Source of the DNA: Mycolicibacterium agri
Lineage (GTDB): Bacteria > Actinomycetota > Actinomycetes > Mycobacteriales > Mycobacteriaceae
NCBI RefSeq assembly: GCF_002553505.1
Contig: NZ_PDCP01000018.1
Span: forward strand, 1-64,000
DNA length: 64,000 bases
Direction: 5' to 3'
Shown one piece after another: positions 7,936-16,060 of the stretch. The notes under the pieces were generated by a model that worked only from the letters and a program-made list of their open reading frames with translations, made no database searches and was not told where the DNA came from. A program made the translations under genes and the position numbers. Numbering within the stretch: position 1 is the stretch's first letter; every line of letters begins with the position of its first letter.

Positions 7936-9012
7936 ATGACTGAGACCACCGAGGTGCGAGTCGCGATTGTCGGTGTCGGCAACTGCGCATCGTCGCTCGT
8001 TCAGGGTGTGCAGTACTACCAAAACGCCGATGAGACCGCCACGGTGCCAGGCTTGATGCACGTCCGTCTCGGGCCCTACCACGTGCGCGACGTCAAGTTC
8101 GTCGCCGCCTTCGACGTCGACGCCAAGAAGGTGGGCTTCGATCTGTCAGAAGCGATCTTCGCCTCGGAGAACAACACCATCAAGATCGCCGACGTTCCCC
8201 CGACGGATGTTGTCGTTCAGCGCGGCCCGACCCTCGACGGCATCGGCAAGTACTACGCCGACACCATCGAGGTGTCCGACGCCGAACCCGTCGACGTGGT
8301 GAAGGTGTTGCGCGACAACAACGTTGACGTACTGGTGTCCTACCTGCCGGTGGGCTCGGAGGAGGCCGACAAGTTCTACGCGCAGTGCGCCATCGACGCC
8401 GGCGTGGCGTTCGTCAACGCGCTGCCGGTGTTCATCGCCTCGGATCCGGTGTGGGCCAAGAAATTCGAAGACGCCGGCGTGCCGATCGTCGGCGACGACA
8501 TCAAGAGCCAGATCGGCGCCACCATCACCCACCGCGTGATGGCCAAGCTGTTCGAGGACCGCGGTGTGCAACTCGACCGCACGATGCAGCTGAACGTCGG
8601 CGGCAACATGGACTTCCTCAACATGCTCGAGCGTGAGCGGCTGGAGTCGAAGAAGATCTCCAAGACCCAGGCCGTCACGAGCAACCTGCAGCGCGAGTTC
8701 AAGACCAAGGACGTGCACATCGGCCCGTCCGATCACGTCGGCTGGCTCGACGACCGCAAGTGGGCCTACGTGCGGCTGGAGGGCCGCGCCTTCGGCGACG
8801 TGCCGTTGAACCTGGAGTACAAGCTCGAGGTGTGGGACTCGCCGAACTCCGCCGGCGTCATCATCGACGCGGTCCGCGCGGCCAAGATCGCCAAGGATCG
8901 CGGCATCGGCGGCCCGGTGGTGGCCGCGTCGGCCTACCTGATGAAGAGCCCGCCGCAGCAGCTGCCCGACGACATCGCGCGGGCGCAGCTCGAGAGCTTC
9001 ATCGAGGGCTGA
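7936..9012 (+). CDS. ino1: inositol-1-phosphate synthase Ino1
   Basis: 358 aa cytoplasmic NAD-dependent enzyme converting glucose 6-phosphate to 1L-myo-inositol 1-phosphate, the first step to phosphatidylinositol, PIMs, LAM and mycothiol. The Rossmann motif [12 protein letters not shown] is near the N-terminus. The catalytic core shows [15 protein letters not shown] and the [11 protein letters not shown] segment, then [20 protein letters not shown]. Length agrees with mycobacterial Ino1 (about 360-367). The frame is open to 7873, but ATG at 7936 follows AGGGAG and gives the family N-terminus ([12 protein letters not shown]). It is probably co-transcribed with the PadR gene. A strong hairpin downstream separates it from the convergent acetyltransferase gene. 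Confidence 0.96.
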   Translation: MTETTEVRVAIVGVGNCASSLVQGVQYYQNADETATVPGLMHVRLGPYHVRDVKFVAAFDVDAKKVGFDLSEAIFASENNTIKIADVPPTDVVVQRGPTLDGIGKYYADTIEVSDAEPVDVVKVLRDNNVDVLVSYLPVGSEEADKFYAQCAIDAGVAFVNALPVFIASDPVWAKKFEDAGVPIVGDDIKSQIGATITHRVMAKLFEDRGVQLDRTMQLNVGGNMDFLNMLERERLESKKISKTQAVTSNLQREFKTKDVHIGPSDHVGWLDDRKWAYVRLEGRAFGDVPLNLEYKLEVWDSPNSAGVIIDAVRAAKIAKDRGIGGPVVAASAYLMKSPPQQLPDDIARAQLESFIEG

Positions 9013-9030
9013 CCCCCCTCTCGTCTGTGC

Positions 9031-9068
9031 ATCTGGCGACGGTTTCCGATGGGATTCCGTCGCCAGAT
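9031..9068. terminator. bidirectional hairpin between ino1 and the Eis-like gene
   Basis: A perfect 12-bp stem (ATCTGGCGACGG, loop of 14 nt, CCGTCGCCAGAT) sits 18 nt after the ino1 stop and 35 nt after the stop of the convergent gene. There is no strong T-run, as is usual for mycobacterial terminators. Confidence 0.65.
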
Positions 9069-9102
9069 TCACAAATGGCGTCAAAATCCAGTCAAAACCC
9101 GG

Positions 9103-10296
9103 TCAAAATCCGTAGCCGAGCTGGGCCGCGACAGAGCTGGCGAACGCCGCGTCCAGCTGGGCGAGCAAACCGGCGTCGGCGCACCGCAGCCGGCCCGCCG
9201 CGGCGAACGCCGAGGCACGATGGCTGCCCATGTACAGGCTGCCGAGCACCGACAGATCCAAGTGCACGTCGGCGTCGTCGGTTGCGGGGACGCAGCGCGT
9301 CCGCCCGTCGCGCACTTCCAGCGCATACCTGCCGTCGCCGATGTCCAGCACCGCCGACACGTCCGCGGCGTAGGTGCGGGCCTGCAGCGCGGTGGGCACA
9401 TCGAGCAGCCGCAGCCACAGCCCGTCGTCGACGCTGCGGGTGCGCACCAGCCGCGGGTCGGTCAGCAGATACGGCAGCGGGTCGTCCGGCGCCGTCCACG
9501 CGGTGACGGTGGTGATGAGGTCCATGCCGAGCAGCACCCGCCACAGCGCGATGTGCGCGTCGGCCGTCAGCGCCACCAGCTTGGTGACTTCGACGTTCTT
9601 CTCCTCGCCGTCGCCGCGCGTCCGGTACATCGCGTAGCCGTCGGGATGCAGCAGGCAGAAGTACGGGTTGCCGCCATGCCGTGCCGTCTCGCGGTCGGCG
9701 AGCACCTCGTCCCACAACTGCGGCGGGCTGTACAACCCGCCGGCGTGCTGGCGCCGCCACCGTTCGTAGATGTCTTCCAGGCGGTCGCGGCACTCGACGG
9801 GCCGGACGATGCGAACGCCGCCGGTGTCCGGGACGTCGGCGTGGAATTCGGCTTTGCGGCCCTCGACGGTTCGCTTGTGCACGACGGTCGCAGGCCCGTA
9901 GCCGAACCTGCCGTAGATGCCGCCTTCACTGGCTTCCAATCCGGCGATCGGATAACCGGCCATGCGCGAGTGCAACTCGGCGAGCATCGCGCGCAGGATG
10001 CCGCGGCGGCGGTGCGTCGGGGCCACCGCAACCTCCGTCACCCCCGCCATCGGAAGCCGCGCCCCGCCCGGCACCGTCAGTGTCAGGTCGAGATAGGCCG
10101 CCTGGCCGACGAGGTCGGAACCGTCGCACGCCACGACCATGCCGCCGTCGGGCATCATCGACCGCCACACCTCGGCCGTCTCCTCGGCCTGCCAACGCCC
10201 GAAGCACGTCGCCTCCAGCAGGGCCATCGCGGGCCGGTCGGCGTCTTCGGCGGTGCGGATCGTCAAGCCGGTCGGCGCATACGACGTGACAGCCAT
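9103..10296 (-). CDS. Eis-like GNAT N-acetyltransferase
   Basis: 397 aa. The N-terminal GNAT domain carries the acetyl-CoA pyrophosphate-binding segment VAVAPTHRRRGILRAML. A second GNAT-like region and a C-terminal sterol-carrier-like domain follow, as in the Eis family (402-408 aa in M. tuberculosis). The protein ends in Phe, and in Eis the C-terminal carboxylate takes part in catalysis. Eis enzymes acetylate amines (aminoglycosides, protein lysines) at multiple positions. The frame extends upstream to 11199, but ATG at 10296 gives the family N-terminus (TIRTAEDADRPAMALLEATC). Whether this is the Eis orthologue or a paralogue cannot be decided here, because the neighbourhood is not that of Rv2416c. 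Confidence 0.88.
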   Translation of the reverse strand: MAVTSYAPTGLTIRTAEDADRPAMALLEATCFGRWQAEETAEVWRSMMPDGGMVVACDGSDLVGQAAYLDLTLTVPGGARLPMAGVTEVAVAPTHRRRGILRAMLAELHSRMAGYPIAGLEASEGGIYGRFGYGPATVVHKRTVEGRKAEFHADVPDTGGVRIVRPVECRDRLEDIYERWRRQHAGGLYSPPQLWDEVLADRETARHGGNPYFCLLHPDGYAMYRTRGDGEEKNVEVTKLVALTADAHIALWRVLLGMDLITTVTAWTAPDDPLPYLLTDPRLVRTRSVDDGLWLRLLDVPTALQARTYAADVSAVLDIGDGRYALEVRDGRTRCVPATDDADVHLDLSVLGSLYMGSHRASAFAAAGRLRCADAGLLAQLDAAFASSVAAQLGYGF

Positions 10297-10350
10297 ACAG
10301 CCGACGCTGGCACAACGGTGATCGGATCGCACCCGAATTTCCGCGGTGAC

Positions 10351-10356
10351 TAGGGT
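10351..10356 (+). promoter_or_regulatory. -10 hexamer TAGGGT, predicted leaderless promoter
   Basis: TAGGGT lies 6 nt before the ATG at 10363 of the alpha/beta hydrolase gene. Confidence 0.45.
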
Positions 10357-10362
10357 CGGGCC

Positions 10363-11277
10363 ATGGCCGAGATCTCTGACGACGACCTTCCGAATCTCGA
10401 CGAGTTCGCGCTGCTGCCGGAGAACGCCGAGCAGATCGGCCACAGCGGCCCGCTGCCCGCGGTGGCGCGCATCCAATCCGGTGACATCAGCGCACTCAAG
10501 TGGGGTGACGGACGGCCGGAAGTCGTGTTCCTGCACGGCGGTGGGCAGAACGCCCACACCTGGGACACCGTCATCCTCGGCCTTGGCGTACCGGCGCTGG
10601 CGATCGATCTGCCGGGGCATGGCCGGTCGGCGTGGCGTGAGGACGGCGATTACGGTCCGCGGCGCAACGCCGAGACGCTGCGGCCGCTGCTGCGCCAGTG
10701 GGCGCCGAACCCGCGGCTTGTGGTGGGCATGTCGCTGGGTGGGTTGACGGCGCTGCGCATCGCCGCCGCGGAGCCTGCGCTCGTTCCGGAGTTGGTGCTC
10801 GTCGACGTCACACCGTCGGCCCCCGAGCGCCACGAGCAGATGACCAAGGCTCAGCTCGGGGCGGTGGCCCTGGTGCAGGGTGAGCGCAACTTCGGAAGCT
10901 TCGCCGCGATGCTCGACGTGACGATCGAGGCGGCACCGCATCGCGACCGGAAGTCCTTGCGGCGGGGCGTCTTTCACAACTCGAAGCGTCTGGACGACGG
11001 CACCTGGACGTGGCGCTACGACTCGTTCCGCAAGCGCGACGGGTTCGACAACCTGTGGGACGATGTTCCCGCGATCACGATGCCGACGACGCTGGTGCGC
11101 GGCGCGAAGTCGTTCTTCGTCAACGACGAGGACGCCGAGGCGTTCGCCAAGGGCGCCCCGGGTTTTCAGCGCACGCACGTCGTCGCCGACGCGGGCCACT
11201 CTGTGCAGGGCGATCAGCCCGCGGCGCTCGTCGAGATCCTGCGCGGCGTGTTAAACATCTCGCCCCGCCTTGATTGA
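10363..11277 (+). CDS. alpha/beta hydrolase (Rv0045c-like esterase)
   Basis: 304 aa. The oxyanion strand reads VVFLHGGGQNAHTW. The nucleophile elbow is GMSLGG with Ser124, and the late histidine is in ADAGHSVQGDQP, so a complete Ser-Asp-His triad is plausible. Length and order between ino1 and the oxidoreductase match M. tuberculosis Rv0045c, a crystallised esterase active on short-chain esters. The physiological substrate is unknown. It is divergent from the Eis-like gene, with 66 bp holding both promoters. The next gene starts 30 bp later on the same strand and probably belongs to the same transcript. Confidence 0.92.
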   Translation: MAEISDDDLPNLDEFALLPENAEQIGHSGPLPAVARIQSGDISALKWGDGRPEVVFLHGGGQNAHTWDTVILGLGVPALAIDLPGHGRSAWREDGDYGPRRNAETLRPLLRQWAPNPRLVVGMSLGGLTALRIAAAEPALVPELVLVDVTPSAPERHEQMTKAQLGAVALVQGERNFGSFAAMLDVTIEAAPHRDRKSLRRGVFHNSKRLDDGTWTWRYDSFRKRDGFDNLWDDVPAITMPTTLVRGAKSFFVNDEDAEAFAKGAPGFQRTHVVADAGHSVQGDQPAALVEILRGVLNISPRLD

Positions 11278-11306
11278 CCGCCCGCCGATGTGGGCATGAC
11301 GGCTTG

Positions 11307-12104
11307 GTGGCTTCTTCTAACCGACCCATTCGCATCGGCGTGCAACTGCAGCCGCAACACTCACCTCAGTACAGCCATATCCGCGACGCGGTTCGGCGCT
11401 GTGAGGACATCGGAGTCGACATCGCCTTCAACTGGGACCACTTCTTCCCGCTATACGGCGATCCCGACGGTCCTCATTACGAATGCTGGACGATGCTCGG
11501 CGCGTGGGCCGAGCAGACGTCGCGAATCGAAATCGGCGCTCTTGTCACGTGCAACTCGTACCGGAATCCCGACCTGCTCGCCGACATGGCGCGCACCGTC
11601 GACCACATCAGCGAAGGACGGCTGATCCTCGGCATCGGGTCGGGCTGGAAGCAGAAGGACTACGACGAGTACGGCTACGAGTTCGGCACCGCGGGCAGCA
11701 GGCTCGACGACCTGGCGAGCGCGATGCCGCGCATCAAGTCGCGGTTGGCCAAGCTCAACCCGGCGCCGACCCGCGACATCCCCGTGCTGATCGGCGGCGG
11801 CGGCGAAAAGAAGACGCTGCGCCTGGTCGCCGAGTACGCCGACATCTGGCACTCGTTCAGCGACGTCGCCGAGTACGCCCGCAAAGCCGAAGTGCTGGCA
11901 CGCCATTGCGGCGACGTCGGCCGCGACCCGGCGGTGATCGATCGCAGCGCCGGTGTGGCGGGCAAGGACCGCGACTCCCTGCTGGCCGCGGCCGAGCAAC
12001 TCGTCGACGCCGGAGTCTCGCTGTTGACCGTCGGCGTCAACGGGCCCGACTACGACCTGAGCGAGGCAGAAGCGTTGTGCCGCTGGCGCGATCAGCGCGG
12101 CTGA
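11307..12104 (+). CDS. LLM-class F420-dependent oxidoreductase (Rv0044c-like)
   Basis: 265 aa with a luciferase-like monooxygenase TIM-barrel pattern. It begins RIGVQLQPQHSPQY, with DIAFNWDHFFPLYGD in the second strand, LADMARTVDHISEGRLILGIGSGWKQKDY in the middle, and PVLIGGGGEKKTLRLVAEYAD. These are the hallmarks of F420-dependent LLM enzymes (TIGR03856-type). GTG at 11307 is preferred over an upstream ATG at 11274 because the extra residues are not family-like and the shorter form equals the M. tuberculosis length. The substrate is unknown. It follows the hydrolase gene closely. Confidence 0.9.
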   Translation: MASSNRPIRIGVQLQPQHSPQYSHIRDAVRRCEDIGVDIAFNWDHFFPLYGDPDGPHYECWTMLGAWAEQTSRIEIGALVTCNSYRNPDLLADMARTVDHISEGRLILGIGSGWKQKDYDEYGYEFGTAGSRLDDLASAMPRIKSRLAKLNPAPTRDIPVLIGGGGEKKTLRLVAEYADIWHSFSDVAEYARKAEVLARHCGDVGRDPAVIDRSAGVAGKDRDSLLAAAEQLVDAGVSLLTVGVNGPDYDLSEAEALCRWRDQRG

Positions 12105-12252
12105 GCCCTTGCTGGAATAGGGCAGCCTAGGCTGCCGGAATTCACCGGCGCCGTTGTCTGCCGTTCACCAGAGGCACAGCCGGCACAAAAAGAATTCCCA
12201 TTCGGTTCAATCTGCGCCCCGCGGTCAATGCGCGTGATTAACTGTCGCCGCT

Positions 12253-12939
12253 ATGCCAAAGAGGTATGGGGTCAAGGAAAAGGATCAGGTTGTCGCCCAC
12301 ATCATCAACCTGGTCCTGACTGGCAAGCTGCGCTCCGGCGACCGGGTCGACCGTAACGAGATCGCCCACCAGCTCGGGCTCAGCCGCGTGCCGATCCAAG
12401 AGGCCGTGGTGCAACTCGAGCACGACGGCATTCTCTCCACGCGTTACCACCGCGGCGCGTTCGTCGAGCGCTTCGACGAGTCCGTGGTGCTGGAACACCA
12501 CGAGCTGCACGGCATCCTGCTGGGAATCGCGTCCGCGCGGGCCGCGATGGATTCGCGCCCGCACGTGCTGGCCCAACTCGATTCGCTGACCGACTTCATG
12601 CGCGCCAACCGCGACTCGCGCGCATTCCAGGACGCGGCCTGGCAGTACCGGTCGACGATCAACGACGAGTACGCCGGTCCGCGACTGCACGCCGAGATCC
12701 GTGCGTCGCAGAGCTTCATACCGCGCGCGTTCTGGGTGGCGTACATGAACAGCCACGACGAGCTGCTCCCCTTCTACGAGGCCGAGACCGCGGCGATCCA
12801 CATGCGCGACCCCGACGGCGCCCGCGAGGCGTGTACCGGACGCGCGGCCGCGATGGGCCGGATCATGGTCGCGGAGTTGGTGCGCCGCGGTGTGTTGAGC
12901 CCGTCGGCGCTGGTCCGCGAGCCCTCGATTGCGTTCTGA
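12253..12939 (+). CDS. GntR/FadR-family transcriptional regulator (Rv0043c-like)
   Basis: 228 aa. The N-terminal winged helix (residues 10-80) contains the GntR pattern [20 protein letters not shown], then [17 protein letters not shown]. The C-terminal 140 residues form an all-helical FCD ligand-binding domain. It lies 49 bp before the amino-acid ABC transporter, read in the same direction. Control of that importer is reasonable, but the gene order is also that of Rv0043c, which has no adjacent importer that I recall. The 148 bp upstream contain no recognisable site. Confidence 0.88.
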   Translation: MPKRYGVKEKDQVVAHIINLVLTGKLRSGDRVDRNEIAHQLGLSRVPIQEAVVQLEHDGILSTRYHRGAFVERFDESVVLEHHELHGILLGIASARAAMDSRPHVLAQLDSLTDFMRANRDSRAFQDAAWQYRSTINDEYAGPRLHAEIRASQSFIPRAFWVAYMNSHDELLPFYEAETAAIHMRDPDGAREACTGRAAAMGRIMVAELVRRGVLSPSALVREPSIAF

Positions 12940-12975
12940 ATGAGTTGAACCGAGCGCCCATGCCCGGGCTGCGGC

Positions 12976-12981
12976 TAATTT
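12976..12981 (+). promoter_or_regulatory. -10 hexamer TAATTT, predicted leaderless promoter
   Basis: TAATTT is followed by 7 nt and the ATG at 12989, which supports that start over a TTG nine bases upstream. Confidence 0.45.
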
Positions 12982-12988
12982 GGCTGGA

Positions 12989-14788
12989 ATGACCCCCTCC
13001 ACGGGCAGACTAGGTAAAGCACTCGTTCTCGCGCTGGTCGGCTTGCTGGTGTTCAGCCTGCCGTCGGCCGTGCCGGCCGCCGCCGACGTCGACCAGTGCG
13101 CGCCGCCGGGCATGGAAAGCGCCAGCGCGGTCCCGACGAACCTCGCGTCGGCCGCGCAGGGTCCCGGAGAGGACAAGTACACGACGCCCTCCGTGCAGCC
13201 GCTCGACAGCATCGACGTCAACACTTTGGGCCTCGGCACGCCGGGGGTGCTCACCGTCGGCACCCTGTCGGATGCGCCGCCCAGCATCTGCATCAACTCG
13301 GCGGGCGAGTTCACCGGGTTCGACAACGAGTTGCTGCGGGCGATCGCCGAAAAGCTGGGTCTGCGAATCAATTTCGTCGGCACCGAATTCTCGGGTCTGC
13401 TGGCGCAGGTGGCGTCGCGCCGGTTCGACGTCGGCTCGTCGTCGATCACCACCACCGAGGCCCGGCGCCGCACCGTCGGGTTCACCAACGGCTACGACTT
13501 CGGATACTTCTCGCTGGTCGTGCCGACCGGATCGGACATCACCGGATTCGACAAGCTCGCCGCGGGCCAACGCATCGGCGTCGTGCAGGGCACCGTGCAG
13601 GAGGCCTACGTCGTCGACACCCTGCAGCTCGACCCGGTCAAGTTCCCCGACTACAACACCGTCTACGCCAGCCTGAAGAGCAGGCAGATCGACGCATGGG
13701 TGGCGCCGTCGCAGCAGGCGCAGGGCACCGTGCAGCCCGGCGATCCCGCCGAGATCATCGAAAACACCTTCAGCTTGGACAATTTCGTCGCCTACGCGGT
13801 CGCCAAGGAGAACAAGCCGCTGATCGACGCGCTGAACTCCGGCCTGGACGCGGTGATCGCCGACGGCACCTGGGCGCGGTTGTACGCCGAATGGGTGCCT
13901 CGCGAGCTGCCACCCGGCTGGAAGCCGGGCTCGAAGGCGGCGCCGCTGCCGCAGCTGCCCGACTTCGCCGCGATCGCAGCGGCCAACCAGGAGGCAGATG
14001 CGGGATCGCCTGGAGCGCAACCGAAGTCGGTGCTGTCACAGCTGCGGGACGCCTTCCTCAACTGGGACCTGTACAAGCAGGCGTTCCCCGACCTGTTCAA
14101 GACCGGCCTGCCCAACACACTGATTCTGACCATCAGCGCCAGCGTGATCGGGCTGCTGTTGGGCATGGCGCTTGCGGTGATGGGGATATCAGGGTCGCGC
14201 TGGCTGCGCTGGCCTGCGCGCGTTTACACCGACATCTTCCGCGGGCTGCCGGAAGTGGTGATCATCCTGCTGATCGGGCTCGGCGTCGGCCCGGTGGTGG
14301 GCGGGCTGACGGGCAACAACCCGTATCCGCTCGGCATCGCGGCGCTGGGGCTGATGGCCGCCGCCTACGTCGGCGAGATCTTCCGCTCCGGCATCCAGAG
14401 CGTGGAGGCGGGCCAGCTGGAGGCGTCGCGTGCGCTGGGGTTCAGCTATCCGGCCTCGATGCGGCTGGTGGTGGTGCCGCAAGGGGTGCGACGGGTATTG
14501 CCTGCGTTGATGAACCAGTTCATCTCGTTGTTGAAGGCCAGCTCGCTGGTGTACTTCCTGGGGCTGGTGGCCAACCAGCGCGAGCTCTTCCAGGTCGGCC
14601 GCGATCTCAACGCCCAGACCGGCAACCTGTCGCCGCTGGTCGCCGCGGGCCTGCTCTATCTGATGCTCACCATCCCGCTGACCCACCTGGTCAACTACAT
14701 CGACAACCGGCTGCGCCGCGGCAGGCCCGCTTCGGCGGAGGATCCGCTCGACCCGGTGCACCCCGCCGCATCCCAGGAGATGATCTGA
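12989..14788 (+). CDS. fused periplasmic binding protein and permease of a polar amino-acid ABC importer
   Basis: 599 aa. A signal peptide (about residues 1-35, LVLALVGLLVFSLPSAVPAAA) precedes a family-3 solute-binding domain (about 75-300, GEFTGFDNELLRAIAEKLGL and RRRTVGFTNGYDFG). A linker leads to a five-helix permease domain (about 365-590) with the HisM/GlnP EAA-type loop ASRALGFSYPASMRLVVVPQ and LLKASSLVYFLG. Binding protein and channel are thus on one chain, as in some GlnH-GlnP fusions of Gram-positives. Likely substrate is glutamine, glutamate or a related polar amino acid. The stop overlaps the ATPase start by 1 bp. Confidence 0.93.
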   Translation: MTPSTGRLGKALVLALVGLLVFSLPSAVPAAADVDQCAPPGMESASAVPTNLASAAQGPGEDKYTTPSVQPLDSIDVNTLGLGTPGVLTVGTLSDAPPSICINSAGEFTGFDNELLRAIAEKLGLRINFVGTEFSGLLAQVASRRFDVGSSSITTTEARRRTVGFTNGYDFGYFSLVVPTGSDITGFDKLAAGQRIGVVQGTVQEAYVVDTLQLDPVKFPDYNTVYASLKSRQIDAWVAPSQQAQGTVQPGDPAEIIENTFSLDNFVAYAVAKENKPLIDALNSGLDAVIADGTWARLYAEWVPRELPPGWKPGSKAAPLPQLPDFAAIAAANQEADAGSPGAQPKSVLSQLRDAFLNWDLYKQAFPDLFKTGLPNTLILTISASVIGLLLGMALAVMGISGSRWLRWPARVYTDIFRGLPEVVIILLIGLGVGPVVGGLTGNNPYPLGIAALGLMAAAYVGEIFRSGIQSVEAGQLEASRALGFSYPASMRLVVVPQGVRRVLPALMNQFISLLKASSLVYFLGLVANQRELFQVGRDLNAQTGNLSPLVAAGLLYLMLTIPLTHLVNYIDNRLRRGRPASAEDPLDPVHPAASQEMI

Positions 14789-15528
14789 TGGCGACGCAGA
14801 TTGAGCCGGTTTCGTTGACGGGCACGGACCTTCACCTGTCCTTCGGGCCCAACGCGGTGCTGCGCGGGGTCGACATCGACGTTCCCGCGGGCACCACCGC
14901 CGCGGTGATCGGGCCGTCGGGGTCGGGCAAGTCGACACTGCTGCGGACGCTGAACCGCCTCTACGAGCCCGACAAGGGTGACATCCTGCTCGACGGCCGC
15001 TCGGTGCTCGGCGACAATCCCGACCGGCTGCGACAACGAATCGGCATGGTGTTCCAGCACTTCAACCTGTTCCCGCACCGCACCGTGCTGGACAACGTGA
15101 CGCTGGCGCCGCGCAAGCTCAAGAAGCTCAGCGCGGAGCAGGGCCGCGAGCTCGGCCTCGAGCAACTCGAGCGGGTCGGGCTGCGGCACAAGGCCGATGT
15201 CCGGCCGGGCACGCTGTCGGGCGGTCAGCAGCAGCGCGTCGCTATCGCCCGTGCGCTGGCCATGGCGCCACAGGTGATGTTCTTCGACGAGGCCACCTCG
15301 GCGCTGGACCCCGAACTGGTGAAAGGCATCCTGGAGCTGATCGCCGACCTCGCCACCGAGGGCATGACGATGGTCGTCGTCACCCACGAGATGGGCTTCG
15401 CCAGATCCACCGCAGACGCCGTCGTCTTCATGGATCACGGTCAGGTGGTCGAGTCCGGGCCGCCCGAGCGAATTTTTGACGCCGCGGAAACCGAGCGATT
15501 ACAGCGATTTCTTTCGCAGGTTCTCTGA
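14788..15528 (+). CDS. amino-acid ABC transporter ATPase (GlnQ-type)
   Basis: 246 aa ATPase that powers the fused importer encoded just upstream. Walker A is GPSGSGKST, the Q-loop region is GMVFQHFNLFPHRTV, the signature is LSGGQQQR, Walker B is VMFFDEATSALD, and the H-loop is VVTHEMGF. The FNLFPHRT and DEATSALDPELV forms are typical of the polar amino-acid family. ATG at 14788 follows AGGAGA and overlaps the upstream stop (TGATG), so translation is coupled. No third subunit is needed because binding protein and permease are fused. Confidence 0.95.
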   Translation: MATQIEPVSLTGTDLHLSFGPNAVLRGVDIDVPAGTTAAVIGPSGSGKSTLLRTLNRLYEPDKGDILLDGRSVLGDNPDRLRQRIGMVFQHFNLFPHRTVLDNVTLAPRKLKKLSAEQGRELGLEQLERVGLRHKADVRPGTLSGGQQQRVAIARALAMAPQVMFFDEATSALDPELVKGILELIADLATEGMTMVVVTHEMGFARSTADAVVFMDHGQVVESGPPERIFDAAETERLQRFLSQVL

Positions 15529-15571
15529 CCGCAAAGATTGCGTGATTGGATACCGTCAGCCTCAGACAGGT

Positions 15572-15577
15572 TAGACT
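15572..15577 (+). promoter_or_regulatory. -10 hexamer TAGACT, predicted leaderless promoter
   Basis: TAGACT lies 8 nt before the ATG at 15586 of the MarR gene. TTGGAT at 15546 is a poor -35 at 20-nt spacing. Confidence 0.45.
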
Positions 15578-15585
15578 AGCGAACT

Positions 15586-16056
15586 ATGGTGGAGACGGAA
15601 GCGCAGGTCGAGGAGCTCGCCGCCGAGCTGCAGCGGGTCCTGTCCAAGCTGTTCTCCGTCTTGCGGCGCGGCGACGTCAAGGGCAACGCCGCGGGCGGCG
15701 AGTTGACGCTGGCCCAGCTGTCCATCCTGCTGACGCTGCTGGAGAAGGGCCCCATCCGGATGACGGACCTGGCCGCCCACGAACGTGTGCGCACGCCGAC
15801 CACCACCGTTGCGATCCGCCGGCTGGAGAAACTCGGGCTGGTGAAGCGCTCGCGTGACCCGTCGGACCTGCGAGCCGTGCTGGTCGAAGTCACTCCGCGC
15901 GGCCTCATTCAGCATCGCGAAGCGCTGGCCGCGCGCCGGGCGGCGCTGGCAGGAATGCTGAGCAAGCTGTCCGAAGACGACATCGAGACGCTGACGAAGG
16001 CGCTCGGCCCGATGGAGCGGCTGGCCGACCAGGAAGTCGGCCAGGACGAGGGCTAG
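15586..16056 (+). CDS. MarR family transcriptional regulator (Rv0042c-like)
   Basis: 156 aa. The central winged helix-turn-helix (about residues 40-110) reads LTLAQLSILLTLLEKGPIRM, then TDLAAHERVRTPTTTVAIRR and LEKLGLVKRSRDPSDLRA. The flanking helices would form the MarR dimer interface. The ligand is unknown. It ends 4 bp from the end of the convergent glucosylglycerate hydrolase gene, without room for a separate terminator. Position between the GntR region and leuS agrees with M. tuberculosis Rv0042c. Confidence 0.92.
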   Translation: MVETEAQVEELAAELQRVLSKLFSVLRRGDVKGNAAGGELTLAQLSILLTLLEKGPIRMTDLAAHERVRTPTTTVAIRRLEKLGLVKRSRDPSDLRAVLVEVTPRGLIQHREALAARRAALAGMLSKLSEDDIETLTKALGPMERLADQEVGQDEG

Positions 16057-16060
16057 CCGG

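Noticed and set aside
10297..11199. Upstream extension of the Eis-like frame (to 698 codons)
   Set aside because: It is antisense to the alpha/beta hydrolase gene and adds no family sequence. The Eis-like N-terminus begins at 10296.
13096..14787. Long 5' extension of the GlnQ-type ATPase frame
   Set aside because: It runs in a shifted frame through the permease gene. The ATPase starts at 14788 with a ribosome-binding site and a coupled start.
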